From: an uncultured Eubacteriales bacterium
GTDB taxonomy: Bacteria; Bacillota; Clostridia; Christensenellales; Borkfalkiaceae
DNA length: 55,969 nt
Direction of reading: 5' to 3'
Assembly (NCBI GenBank): GCA_900548285.1
Contig: URKE01000007.1
Coordinates: 1 to 55,969 of the forward strand
Below the pieces are notes generated by a model. That model saw only the letters and a program-made list of their open reading frames with translations. It was not told where the DNA came from and did no database searches. The stretch's first letter is position 1, and the number at the start of each line of letters is the position of its first letter. The translations under genes and the position numbers were made by a program. Shown piece after piece: positions 33,202 to 42,118 of this stretch.

Positions 33202-34797
33202 ATGTTCGATCAGAAACCGAGAGAATTCGATTTCTCCGCCGCAACGTATAGTTCGTATTATTTCGACGGCGTAAGCGGTAACGACGATAACGACGGCAAA
33301 AGCGAAAATTCGCCTTTTAAAAGCGTTGAAAAACTCAACGAAATTCTCGCGCTTAAAGAACCGCTTAAAGTTTTTCTGAGGCGCGGAAGCGTTTTTCGCG
33401 GAAAAGTGGTTGTCGGCGGCATGGCTTCTCATAAAGGTATTCCCCTCATCGTATCTTCTTACGGCGACGGCGCTTTACCCATTATCGACGGCGACGGCGA
33501 GGATTGCGCCGTGGAAATCTCGCGCGGGTACGCGCTTTTTTCCGAAACGGAAGTGACCAACCCGAAAGGTTTGATAGGAATATTCGTCAAAGTGAAAGAG
33601 GCGGGAAGTCTTGAATATCTCGTCATACGCAACTGCGTGGTAAGGGACGTCAATTTCAACTGGATTTACGACAAAAGCGAAAAGGAAATCGATATCCGCG
33701 ATATCGACCCGGAAAGCGTTTGTCCGCAGAAAAGATTTTATTACGAAACGGGCGGGATAATATTCCTTGCGTCCGACGAGGCGGGAAAACCCTGCAATTA
33801 TCGCGACGTGAAGATAACGGATAATTTCGTAACCCGCGTTTCGAGAAGCGGAATTTTCCTCACGGGCTTATGGATTCGCCGCCCCGGAACGTGCTGGGGC
33901 GTTAACCCCTATTTCAGCGACGACAAAGGCTGGTATCCCTCCGAAAGAATTGAAATTTCGCGCAATAAGGTGACTTACACCGGCGGCGACGGCATAGTTC
34001 TCATCGGTTCGGTACATTCTCTTATCGAGAGAAACGTGTCCTGTCATTCAAACTATCTCGGCAGAACGGGCAACGCCAACGCCGGAATCTGGCCGATAGG
34101 CTGCAAAGATATCGCGATCCGTTATAACGAAGCCGCTTATTCTCATCTCGAACACGGCGGGTTGGACGGGGAAGGATTCGATATCGACATCGCGAACGAA
34201 GACGTTCTATTTGAGTATAACTACGCGCACGATAACGACGGCGGAGCGATTCTTTTATGCAACGCCGAAACAACTCAGCCGCTGTTCGACGAGAACGGAA
34301 AACCCGTATTGGACGAAAACGGCAAACAGAAAGAATACCGCGCGCAGGGCGTGTGGAGAAGAGTGACGATAAGAAATTGCGTTGCCGTGAACAACGGAAA
34401 AACGCCCGAAAATCCGAATTTTATCCATTTTTCAAGCACGTGCAGGGAACTCACGGTCGAAAACAACACCGTGATAATGCGCGAGGATCTCGATAATCAG
34501 ATGATCGTGAGAACGGCGGATTACGCGAACTGCGGCAGGCAGGACGATCTCGCTTTCCGCGGCAATCTGTTTTACGCGCCCGTCGAAAAGAATTGCTCGT
34601 TTTTCATGGACTTCTGCGATCGTTTCGAGTTCGATGGAAACTATTATAAAAACACGGGCGGCGATTGCGCGGCTACGGCAAACGAAGAATATCCCGAATT
34701 GTTTTCGGGCAGAATTTTTCTCCCGTCTTCGCTCGACGGCTTTGAAAACGCCGAAAAAATCGCGGCGCAGACAAACGGAATCACCGTAATAAAATAA
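33202..34797 (+). CDS. parallel beta-helix protein without signal (second paralogue)
   Basis: A 531-residue paralogue of the preceding protein but with no signal peptide, so it should stay in the cytoplasm. It opens YYFDGVSGNDDNDGKSENSP. It shares the GGDGIVLIG, DGEGFDIDIA (near residue 323) and YNYAHDNDGGAILLCN segments. The start is the ATG at 33202 after AAAAGGAGAAAC; the 33181 frame is only an extension. Only two bases separate its stop from the GH2 gene, so the two are coupled. It probably acts on imported oligosaccharides. The conserved acidic residues in DGEGFDID are good catalytic candidates. The reaction is unknown. Confidence 0.78.
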   Translation: MFDQKPREFDFSAATYSSYYFDGVSGNDDNDGKSENSPFKSVEKLNEILALKEPLKVFLRRGSVFRGKVVVGGMASHKGIPLIVSSYGDGALPIIDGDGEDCAVEISRGYALFSETEVTNPKGLIGIFVKVKEAGSLEYLVIRNCVVRDVNFNWIYDKSEKEIDIRDIDPESVCPQKRFYYETGGIIFLASDEAGKPCNYRDVKITDNFVTRVSRSGIFLTGLWIRRPGTCWGVNPYFSDDKGWYPSERIEISRNKVTYTGGDGIVLIGSVHSLIERNVSCHSNYLGRTGNANAGIWPIGCKDIAIRYNEAAYSHLEHGGLDGEGFDIDIANEDVLFEYNYAHDNDGGAILLCNAETTQPLFDENGKPVLDENGKQKEYRAQGVWRRVTIRNCVAVNNGKTPENPNFIHFSSTCRELTVENNTVIMREDLDNQMIVRTADYANCGRQDDLAFRGNLFYAPVEKNCSFFMDFCDRFEFDGNYYKNTGGDCAATANEEYPELFSGRIFLPSSLDGFENAEKIAAQTNGITVIK

Positions 34798-34799
34798 TT

Positions 34800-37652
34800 A
34801 TGGAATTTTATCACGAAAAAATTGTCAATCAGGTCAACGCCCTGAAAACAAGAAGTTATTATATACCTTTCACGGACGAGAATTTTTCGCCCGATAAGGA
34901 AAAATCGAAGGAAGTTGTCGTTCTCAAAAAATGGAAATTCGCCTTTTTTTCCGAGTTTACGGAGGAAGTTTTCGGCGAAAATCCTGCGGAAACGTTTTCC
35001 GTTCCGTTCAATTGGCAGTTAAAGGGATTCGATTACAATCAGTATACGAATTTCTTTTATCCCATTCCTTTCGATCCGCCGAAAGTTGATAAGGAAAACC
35101 CGTGCGGGCTTTACGTCACGGATTACGTCGTCGCGGAAGAAGGCAGAAAGCATTATATCGTTTTCGACGGAGTAGACAGTTGTCTTTATCTGCTCGTAAA
35201 CGGAAAATTCGTCGGCTATTCCACCGTGTCTCATTCTCAGGCGGAATTCGATATCACGCCTTTTGTGGCGGCGGGGAAAAACGAGATAAGAGCAGTTGTT
35301 CTGAAATGGTGCTGCGGAACTTATTTCGAGGATCAGGACAAACTCCGCATGAGCGGAATTTTCCGCGACGTTTACGTCATCTCCCGCCCGAAGGACCATA
35401 TCGCCGATTATAAAATCACGACGGACACCGACCTGAAAATGGGAACGATTTCGGTTGTATGCGACCGCCCGGCGACGGTGAAACTGTACGACGGCGAAAG
35501 GTTAATCGACGAAAAAAAAGGCGAAAAAACAGAATTTTTAATTGAAAACGTTAAGCTCTGGACAGCGGAAACGCCGTTTTTATATCGGCTCGTTCTGCAA
35601 TATAACGGCGAATATATCGAAGAAAAGATCGGCGTCAGAAAGATTTCGATTGAAAATTCGGTGTTAAAAATCAACGGCGCGCCCGTGAAACTCAAAGGCG
35701 TGAACAGACATTCCATGACGACCGACGGGTTTGCGGAAAGCGTCGATCTGATGAAAAAGGACCTCGGACTTTTCCGCAAATACAACATAAACGCCGTGAG
35801 AACGTCGCATTATCCGCCGCATCCGCTTTTTGCGAAACTTTGCGACGAGTACGGGATTTACGTTCTCGAAGAAGCGGATATCGAAACGCACGGGCTGGAA
35901 ACCATACATTATTACGGCGATCCGCGGCATTTCGACGATTTTGCGAACAACCCGTTGTATAAAGACGTATACCTGCATCGTCAGGAGAGAATGTACGAAA
36001 GAGATAAAAACAGAACGTCCGTCATTATGTGGTCGCTCGGCAACGAAGCCGGCTGGGGCGAAAATTTCAAGGCGGCGAGCGAATATCTCCACGCCGCGGA
36101 CAGCCGCCCCGTTCATTACGAGGGGAACACCACGAGAATGCTCCCCGAAACTGAGTGGAGAGATCCGGAATATATGGACGTCGCGTCCATGATGTACGCG
36201 AGCGTCGAAACCTGCAGAAATAAGATTTCGGCGGGAATAGGCAAACCGTTCATGCTTTGCGAATACACGCACGCCATGGGCAATTCCTGCGGGGACGCGA
36301 AAGAATACTGGGATTATATTTACGGCGAAAAAACCTTTCTCGGCGCGTTCGTGTGGGAATGGTGTTGCCACACGGTTAAAACGGACGGCGGCAGATTTTT
36401 GTTCGGCGGCGATTTTAACGAAAAAGAGCCGTGCAGCCGTTACGACGGCAAATTCTGCGTGGACGGACTTGTGGACACGGACAGAAGAATTCACCCGTCG
36501 CTTTACGAAATCGGGCAGATTTACGCCCCCGTGGACGTGGAGCAAACGGCGGAAGGATTCCGCGTGATCAATCGTTACGATTTTATTCCGCTCGATAAAA
36601 TCTCGCTTAAATGCCGCTACGAAATAAACGGCAAAACCGAAAAAACGGAAGAATATTCCTTGCTCGGCATAAAGCCGAAAGAGAGCCGTGAATTTAAGAT
36701 TAACTTCAAAAAGTCGGGCTATAGCGCGATTATCTTTGAGTTTTTCAACGAATCGGAAAAGGTTGCGACAAGACAGATAGTCCTCTCCGGCGATTATCCC
36801 GTGAAAGAAAAAACGGGCGAAGCCGACGTGAAACGGGAGAAAAGGACGTTCGTCGCGAGGGGTAAAGGGTATAAGGCGACCGTCGGAAAGGACGGAATGA
36901 TCGAAAGCGTGAAACTCGGAGGCGGCGACGAAGAGATTATGGTCGCGCCGATGAACTTTTCGCTTTATCGCGAGCCGATAGACAACGACCTGCCTTATCT
37001 CGAAGAATGGCAAAGGCTCAGGCTGGCGTTTGTCCGTTCTCGTGCGGACGAGATAACCTGCGACGGCAACGAAGTTTTCGTCAAAGGCAAAATCGTTGCG
37101 GATATCGTCGAGCCGCTTTACGACTTTGAATTGCGTTACGAATTCTGCGACGACGCGATAGGCGTTTCGATGACGGCGAAAAAGAGAGAATGGGTGACTA
37201 ATCCCGCGCGTTTCGGGCTGAAATTCACTTTGCCGGAGAAGTTTGACGAATGTGAATATTTCGGCAGAGGCGACGTGGAAAATTACCCGGACAGAAAGTT
37301 CGGTCTTGCCGTTTCGCATTACAAAAACAAGGTTTCGGAGATGAATTTTATGTATCTGAAACCGCAGGATTGCGGTGAGCGGTGCGATTGCCGCAAGGTG
37401 AGCCTGTTCTCGCAAGATAAAGCGTTTTCCGTGGTATCGGGAAAGGATTTCTGCTTCCAGGCGACTCCTTACGATATCGGGGATTATCGAAAACACGACT
37501 ATATGATGGAAAAGAATACCGGCAAAACGATGTTGTTTCTCGACGCGAAAACGACGGGCGTAGGCTCGGCTGCGTGCGGCGCGCCCCTTGCGGAGCGTTA
37601 CGAAGTGAGAGATGACGAAATAAAAATGTCGTTCGACATTGTGCTTGCTTAA
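34800..37652 (+). CDS. glycoside hydrolase family 2, beta-galactosidase-like
   Basis: A 950-residue LacZ-type enzyme hydrolysing terminal beta-galactosides. Domains follow the family order: sugar-binding jelly roll, immunoglobulin-like domain, TIM barrel, second immunoglobulin-like domain and the C-terminal beta-sandwich. The acid/base is Glu416 in WSLGNEAGWGE, and the nucleophile is Glu488 in MLCEYTHAMGNSCGD. No signal peptide, so it is cytoplasmic. It starts two bases after the beta-helix gene without a strong ribosome-binding site, which implies translational coupling. In this locus it would remove galactose from the galactan side chains of rhamnogalacturonan. A role on other galactosides cannot be ruled out. 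Confidence 0.93.
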   Translation: MEFYHEKIVNQVNALKTRSYYIPFTDENFSPDKEKSKEVVVLKKWKFAFFSEFTEEVFGENPAETFSVPFNWQLKGFDYNQYTNFFYPIPFDPPKVDKENPCGLYVTDYVVAEEGRKHYIVFDGVDSCLYLLVNGKFVGYSTVSHSQAEFDITPFVAAGKNEIRAVVLKWCCGTYFEDQDKLRMSGIFRDVYVISRPKDHIADYKITTDTDLKMGTISVVCDRPATVKLYDGERLIDEKKGEKTEFLIENVKLWTAETPFLYRLVLQYNGEYIEEKIGVRKISIENSVLKINGAPVKLKGVNRHSMTTDGFAESVDLMKKDLGLFRKYNINAVRTSHYPPHPLFAKLCDEYGIYVLEEADIETHGLETIHYYGDPRHFDDFANNPLYKDVYLHRQERMYERDKNRTSVIMWSLGNEAGWGENFKAASEYLHAADSRPVHYEGNTTRMLPETEWRDPEYMDVASMMYASVETCRNKISAGIGKPFMLCEYTHAMGNSCGDAKEYWDYIYGEKTFLGAFVWEWCCHTVKTDGGRFLFGGDFNEKEPCSRYDGKFCVDGLVDTDRRIHPSLYEIGQIYAPVDVEQTAEGFRVINRYDFIPLDKISLKCRYEINGKTEKTEEYSLLGIKPKESREFKINFKKSGYSAIIFEFFNESEKVATRQIVLSGDYPVKEKTGEADVKREKRTFVARGKGYKATVGKDGMIESVKLGGGDEEIMVAPMNFSLYREPIDNDLPYLEEWQRLRLAFVRSRADEITCDGNEVFVKGKIVADIVEPLYDFELRYEFCDDAIGVSMTAKKREWVTNPARFGLKFTLPEKFDECEYFGRGDVENYPDRKFGLAVSHYKNKVSEMNFMYLKPQDCGERCDCRKVSLFSQDKAFSVVSGKDFCFQATPYDIGDYRKHDYMMEKNTGKTMLFLDAKTTGVGSAACGAPLAERYEVRDDEIKMSFDIVLA

Positions 37653-37675
37653 TCGTGATAAGGAAGGAGATGCTT

Positions 37676-39964
37676 ATGCTTACTGAAAAACAGTTTGAAA
37701 AAGCCATGCCCGTGTGGGCGGAAGGCGAGGAAAAAACGATGAATCTTTCATGCGTGTTCGCATGGGAGATCGGCGCGTGTTCCGAACTGATATTAAGGCT
37801 GACGGCGAGTTGTTTTTACAGAGCGTTTTTAAACGGCGAACTCGTCGCTTACGGACCGGCGCGCGCGGCGCACGGTTTATTCCGCGCGGACGAATGGAAA
37901 CTTTTCGGGGCGACGCGCGAGAAAAACGACGTAGTAATCGAAGTCGCGGGGTATAACTGCAAGAGTTTTTATTCTCTCGATCAGCCGTCGTTTTTGCAGG
38001 CGGAAGGCGTGGCGGACGGAAAGATAGTTTTCGCGACGGACGAAAATTCCGATTGCAGAATTTTAACCGAAAGGCTGAGAAAAACCGCGCGGTTTTCCTT
38101 TCAGCGGAGTTTTACCGAGTGTTATCGGTTCAATCTTCCTCCGCAGTCGTTCGCTTCTTCGGCCGATTTCGGCAAAAAGGTCGCGGTTCGCGTTGCCGAG
38201 CCGAAGAAAATCATTCCGAGGGGCGTCGATTATCCCGTTTTCAAAGAAGAAAAGTTCGACTTTACCGAATGGGGAACGTTTGAACGGAATCCGGAGCGGA
38301 AATTCGCCGACGAGAGATATCTCACCGATAAGGAAATCTGTATTTTCGACAGGGACGAACTTGAAGTAAAGCCGTTTGACGAAGCGTTCGGCTTAACCTA
38401 TCGGAAAAACGCCGCCGCAACGTATAACGGCGCGTTAAAAAGCGGGGAGTACGCGCTTTTCCGTTTTCCTTATTCGCTGACGGGGTTCATCGTTACGGGA
38501 TTTACGGCAAAAACGGACGCCGAAGTTTTAGTTCTGTTCGAAGAGGTCGATAACAGGACAAAAAAGGTCGATAATCAACCTATAGCCATAGATTTCTGGC
38601 GTAATGACTCGATAAACATCATCGATTACGCGGTTAAAAAAGGCGAGTTTAAACACATATCTTTCGAGCCTTACACGGCGGGGTATATAAAAATCGTCGC
38701 GCTTTCGGGCGAGATAGAACTTAACGAAACGGGAATGATCCGTTACGAAAACCCCAACACCGGCAGAATGGAATTTAAGTGCGACGACGAAAAACTCAAC
38801 GTCGTTACGGAAGCGGCGAGGAGAACGCTTGCTCAGAATTCCGTGGACATTCTCACGGATTGTCCGTCGAGAGAGCGCGCCGGGTGGTTGTGCGATTCTT
38901 ATTTTTCGTCGCGGGCGGAAAAACTTTTTACGGGCGGCAACGCCGTAGAGAGGGTTTTCCTTGAAAATTACGCTTATCAGTCCGAAAATATCGGGCTGGG
39001 GAAAGGGATTCTCGCGATGTGCTATCCCGCCGATTTCGGCGAACCGGAGTTTATCCCAAACTGGATGATGTTCTATCTTCTGGAACTTGAGGATAACTTC
39101 CGCAGAACGGGCAACGAGGAAACTCGTTCTCAAAGCGAAGAAAGAGCGCGCGGAGTCGTTTCTTATTTCAAAAAGTTTGAAAACGAATACGGGCTTTTGG
39201 AAAATCTCGAAAACTGGGTTTTCGTGGAGTGGTCCAGGGCGGGCGATCTCGATTACGTGAAAGGGGTGAACTTTCCGTCGAATATGCTTTACGCGGCGGC
39301 TTTGGCGGCGTTCGGCGAACTTTACGGAGAAAAAGAGTACGTCGAAAAGGCGGAAAAACTGAAAGAAACTATCCGTAAACTTTCGTTCGACGGCGAATTT
39401 TTCGAGGATAACGCGATAAGAAAGGACGGAAGACTTACGCTCGTCGGGCATACTACGGAAACCTGTCAGTATTACGCGTTTTACTTCGGAACGGCTACCC
39501 GCGAAACTCACCCCGCGTTATATAACGCGTTGCTCGAAAAGTTCGGACCTTTGCGCGACGAAACCAAGGTTTATCCTTCTGTCGCCAAGTCCAACGCGTT
39601 CATCGGCAACATGCTTCGTTCGGACTATCTCGTCCGCGAGGGGCTGGGGAACAAATTTCTCGAAGAAGCGAGAGAGTTTTATTACGGAATGGCCTCCGTT
39701 ACGGGTACGCTCTGGGAGCATGACAGAATTCAGTGCAGTTTAAATCACGGATTCGGCGCGTACGCGGCTAACATGATCGTTCTTTCGCTCAGCGGATACC
39801 GCTATACGGACGAAACGAGCAGAACCGTTCACATAAAAAAAGTGACTTCGCCGATAGGTTATCGGATATCAATTCCCGTGAACGGCGGATTTGTGAAACT
39901 CGAAAACGGAAAGGACGGCAAAACAGTTTCCGCGCCGGACGGCTACTCCGTTTCGGAAGAATAA
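37676..39964 (+). CDS. alpha-L-rhamnosidase-like, GH78-type
   Basis: A 762-residue protein with a beta-sandwich first half and an (alpha/alpha)6 catalytic barrel. The segment ILTDCPSRERAGWLCDSY (about 392-409) corresponds to the DCPQRDERLGW core of GH78 rhamnosidases, with the acidic residues kept. The barrel continues with WSRAGDLDY and TGTLWEHDRIQCSLNHGFGAYAA, which carry typical aromatic and His residues. The start chosen is the ATG at 37676, six bases after AAGGAAGGAG. It has no signal peptide, so it is cytoplasmic. It would release rhamnose from imported oligosaccharides. It lies between GH2 and the third beta-helix gene. Confidence 0.87.
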   Translation: MLTEKQFEKAMPVWAEGEEKTMNLSCVFAWEIGACSELILRLTASCFYRAFLNGELVAYGPARAAHGLFRADEWKLFGATREKNDVVIEVAGYNCKSFYSLDQPSFLQAEGVADGKIVFATDENSDCRILTERLRKTARFSFQRSFTECYRFNLPPQSFASSADFGKKVAVRVAEPKKIIPRGVDYPVFKEEKFDFTEWGTFERNPERKFADERYLTDKEICIFDRDELEVKPFDEAFGLTYRKNAAATYNGALKSGEYALFRFPYSLTGFIVTGFTAKTDAEVLVLFEEVDNRTKKVDNQPIAIDFWRNDSINIIDYAVKKGEFKHISFEPYTAGYIKIVALSGEIELNETGMIRYENPNTGRMEFKCDDEKLNVVTEAARRTLAQNSVDILTDCPSRERAGWLCDSYFSSRAEKLFTGGNAVERVFLENYAYQSENIGLGKGILAMCYPADFGEPEFIPNWMMFYLLELEDNFRRTGNEETRSQSEERARGVVSYFKKFENEYGLLENLENWVFVEWSRAGDLDYVKGVNFPSNMLYAAALAAFGELYGEKEYVEKAEKLKETIRKLSFDGEFFEDNAIRKDGRLTLVGHTTETCQYYAFYFGTATRETHPALYNALLEKFGPLRDETKVYPSVAKSNAFIGNMLRSDYLVREGLGNKFLEEAREFYYGMASVTGTLWEHDRIQCSLNHGFGAYAANMIVLSLSGYRYTDETSRTVHIKKVTSPIGYRISIPVNGGFVKLENGKDGKTVSAPDGYSVSEE

Positions 39965-40036
39965 TAAATCGGAAAAATAAAACGGTCGCCGCGTGGTTCG
40001 ACCTATCCGAAAGCGCGCGGCAAAGAGGGAAAAATG

Positions 40037-41893
40037 ATGAAAAAATTATTGTCTGTTTTTATCGCTGCGGCGATGCTGTTCTGCCTGGTCACAGCGGGGT
40101 GTTCTCCCGGGAGTTCGTCCGCGGGTAAACCGGAAGAGAGCGGCTCGTCGGTGAAAGAAAGCGTTACCGCGAGCGAATCCGCGGAGGATTTATCCGATTA
40201 TACGTTGCTTTCGTCTGCGCCCGAGTATGACGAGGTCGACATGACCGCGTATACGGATATGTATTTCGACGCGGACGGCGGCGACGACGCGAACGACGGA
40301 TTTTCGGAAGAATCGCCGAAAAAGAGCGTTTCGGCTCTAAGCGACGCGATTCGCAATCAGTCCAAAAAAGGCGCGCTCAGAATCTGCCTGAAAGGGACTT
40401 TCCGCGGGAGCGTTGAAATAAGCGGATATTCCGCAAACAAGACCAATCCGCTCATTATTACTTCTTATGGGGAAAAACAAGCCGTTATCGACGGAAACGG
40501 CGCGGATAACGCCGTTATAATAAGCGGCGGAAACATCCGGCTGACAAACGTCGAGATAACGAACCCGAAAGGACTTCGCGGCGTTTACGTTTTCACTACG
40601 GGGCATTACGAAAACCTGGTGATTTCCGGCTGTTATATTCACAACGTAAACTGGAACTGGACGAAAAGCGACGTCGAAGAGAGTTATTTCGACCGTCTTG
40701 ACGAACTCGGCAAAGACGGAGTGGCGGAGGTCGATTCCGTGTTCGTTTACGAGCGCGGCGGCATAATTTTCAACACCGCCTCTGGTTCGTCGCCCTGCTG
40801 GCTCGAAAACGTATGGGTGGAAAACAACACCATCGAAAAAGTTTCGAGAAGCGGCGTTTTCATGACGAGCAACTGGATTAAGAAAATCGGCGTGGCGTGG
40901 GGCGTGAATCCCTATTGCGACGACGACCACGGTTATTATCCGTCCAAAAACGTCAATTTCGTCGGCAACAAAATCAATCTGACCGGCGGCGACGGACTTG
41001 TTATGATCGGCGTTAAAGGCGGTTATTTTGAAAGAAACGTTTCTTACCACGCGAATTTCCTCGGCAGATCGGGAACGGCGAACGTTGGAATGTGGCCCAT
41101 TTCATCGTCCGATATAGTGATGCAGTATAACGAGGCGGCTTATTGTCACCTTGCGAACGGCGGCGCGGACGGCGAGGGCTTCGATATAGATATCGGTTGC
41201 AGAAACATTCTCTTCCGTTACAATTATTCTCACGATAACGACGGCGGCGGTATTCTGCTTTGCAACACGGGCGGACAGGTTACGCTGTGCGACGAGGACG
41301 GAAACGTGAGAAAGGACGAAAACGGCAAGGTCGTCATAGAAAAAGGGCGCGCGGAATGGAGCGACGTTTTCATAAAAAACAACGTTTTTGCCCGCAACGG
41401 CAAAAAGAAAGGCAATTTCCCCGCGTTGATGCACGTGGCCGGTTCGTGCGAAAACGTATACTTTGAGAACAACACCGTTATTTTCACGGATAACGTTTCG
41501 CAGCCGCTCATGACCGTCACGAAGTGGGACAGCGAGTACGATTCCTCTTCGCCGAACAAGTTTTATTTCAAAAACAACGTGTTTTTAAGCCCCGTACCCA
41601 ACGAGAGTTATCTTCGTTATACCTATATGGGCGAAGATTATCTTTTCCTTTCCAACGTCTATTATAATATGAGCGAAAGTTTTGCGGAAGTCGCTTCCGA
41701 TACGAAGGCGTTTTCGTTTGATCCGCTTATCGGAATTCCGGACGACGCGAAAGGTTACGAGAAAATTTACGATTACGTTCCGGGCGAGAGAAAATGCTCG
41801 GAAGGCGCGTTGCTTTTAAAAGGCAGAAATCTTTACGACGCCGCGGGAAACAAAGTGACGGGCAGAAGATATTTCGGAGCGATCGTCGCGTAA
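40037..41893 (+). CDS. parallel beta-helix lipoprotein (third paralogue)
   Basis: A 618-residue surface lipoprotein: signal peptide with lipobox TAGC, a Ser/Glu/Lys linker (about 23-50), and a right-handed parallel beta-helix. It shares the opening MYFDADGGDDANDGFSEESP, the GGDGLVMIG line and DGEGFDIDIG (near residue 378) followed by YNYSHDNDGGGILLCN with the two earlier paralogues. Two ATGs are in tandem, and the second has better spacing to GAGGGA. The gene ends in a tandem repeat: the unit TAATTTCGGTTTAAAACGCG, whose first three bases are its stop codon, is repeated three times and once more imperfectly. It is likely a pectin-active enzyme or binding protein anchored at the cell surface. 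Confidence 0.8.
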   Translation: MKKLLSVFIAAAMLFCLVTAGCSPGSSSAGKPEESGSSVKESVTASESAEDLSDYTLLSSAPEYDEVDMTAYTDMYFDADGGDDANDGFSEESPKKSVSALSDAIRNQSKKGALRICLKGTFRGSVEISGYSANKTNPLIITSYGEKQAVIDGNGADNAVIISGGNIRLTNVEITNPKGLRGVYVFTTGHYENLVISGCYIHNVNWNWTKSDVEESYFDRLDELGKDGVAEVDSVFVYERGGIIFNTASGSSPCWLENVWVENNTIEKVSRSGVFMTSNWIKKIGVAWGVNPYCDDDHGYYPSKNVNFVGNKINLTGGDGLVMIGVKGGYFERNVSYHANFLGRSGTANVGMWPISSSDIVMQYNEAAYCHLANGGADGEGFDIDIGCRNILFRYNYSHDNDGGGILLCNTGGQVTLCDEDGNVRKDENGKVVIEKGRAEWSDVFIKNNVFARNGKKKGNFPALMHVAGSCENVYFENNTVIFTDNVSQPLMTVTKWDSEYDSSSPNKFYFKNNVFLSPVPNESYLRYTYMGEDYLFLSNVYYNMSESFAEVASDTKAFSFDPLIGIPDDAKGYEKIYDYVPGERKCSEGALLLKGRNLYDAAGNKVTGRRYFGAIVA

Positions 41894-41976
41894 TTTCGGT
41901 TTAAAACGCGTAATTTCGGTTTAAAACGCGTAATTTCGGTTTAAAACGCGTAACCGCGGTTTTAAACGCGGCATAG
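41888..41976. repeat. 20-bp tandem repeat at the end of the third beta-helix gene
   Basis: The unit TAATTTCGGTTTAAAACGCG starts at 41891, 41911 and 41931, with a diverged fourth copy at 41951. The first TAA is the stop codon of the upstream gene. Directly after it, CCGCG and CGCGG (about 41954-41971) form a short hairpin with a T-rich loop. It may end transcription partly. Confidence 0.8.
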
Positions 41977-42118
41977 CGATAAAAATCGCGCGGCGAAAGG
42001 CTTTAAAATATAAAATTAAAAAAATCGATTTCGCAAATTTCGCGACCTATGGGGGGAGCGTATTGTTTTCGTCAAAACGGAGCGAGGCGGGCGAAACGAA
42101 AAAACAGGAGGAAAATAT

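Noticed and set aside
35664..37496. 610-codon frame on the minus strand
   Set aside because: Lies opposite the GH2 gene, which has complete catalytic motifs. The translated sequence is low in recognisable motifs and rich in Arg, Phe and His, as expected from the reverse of a biased coding sequence.
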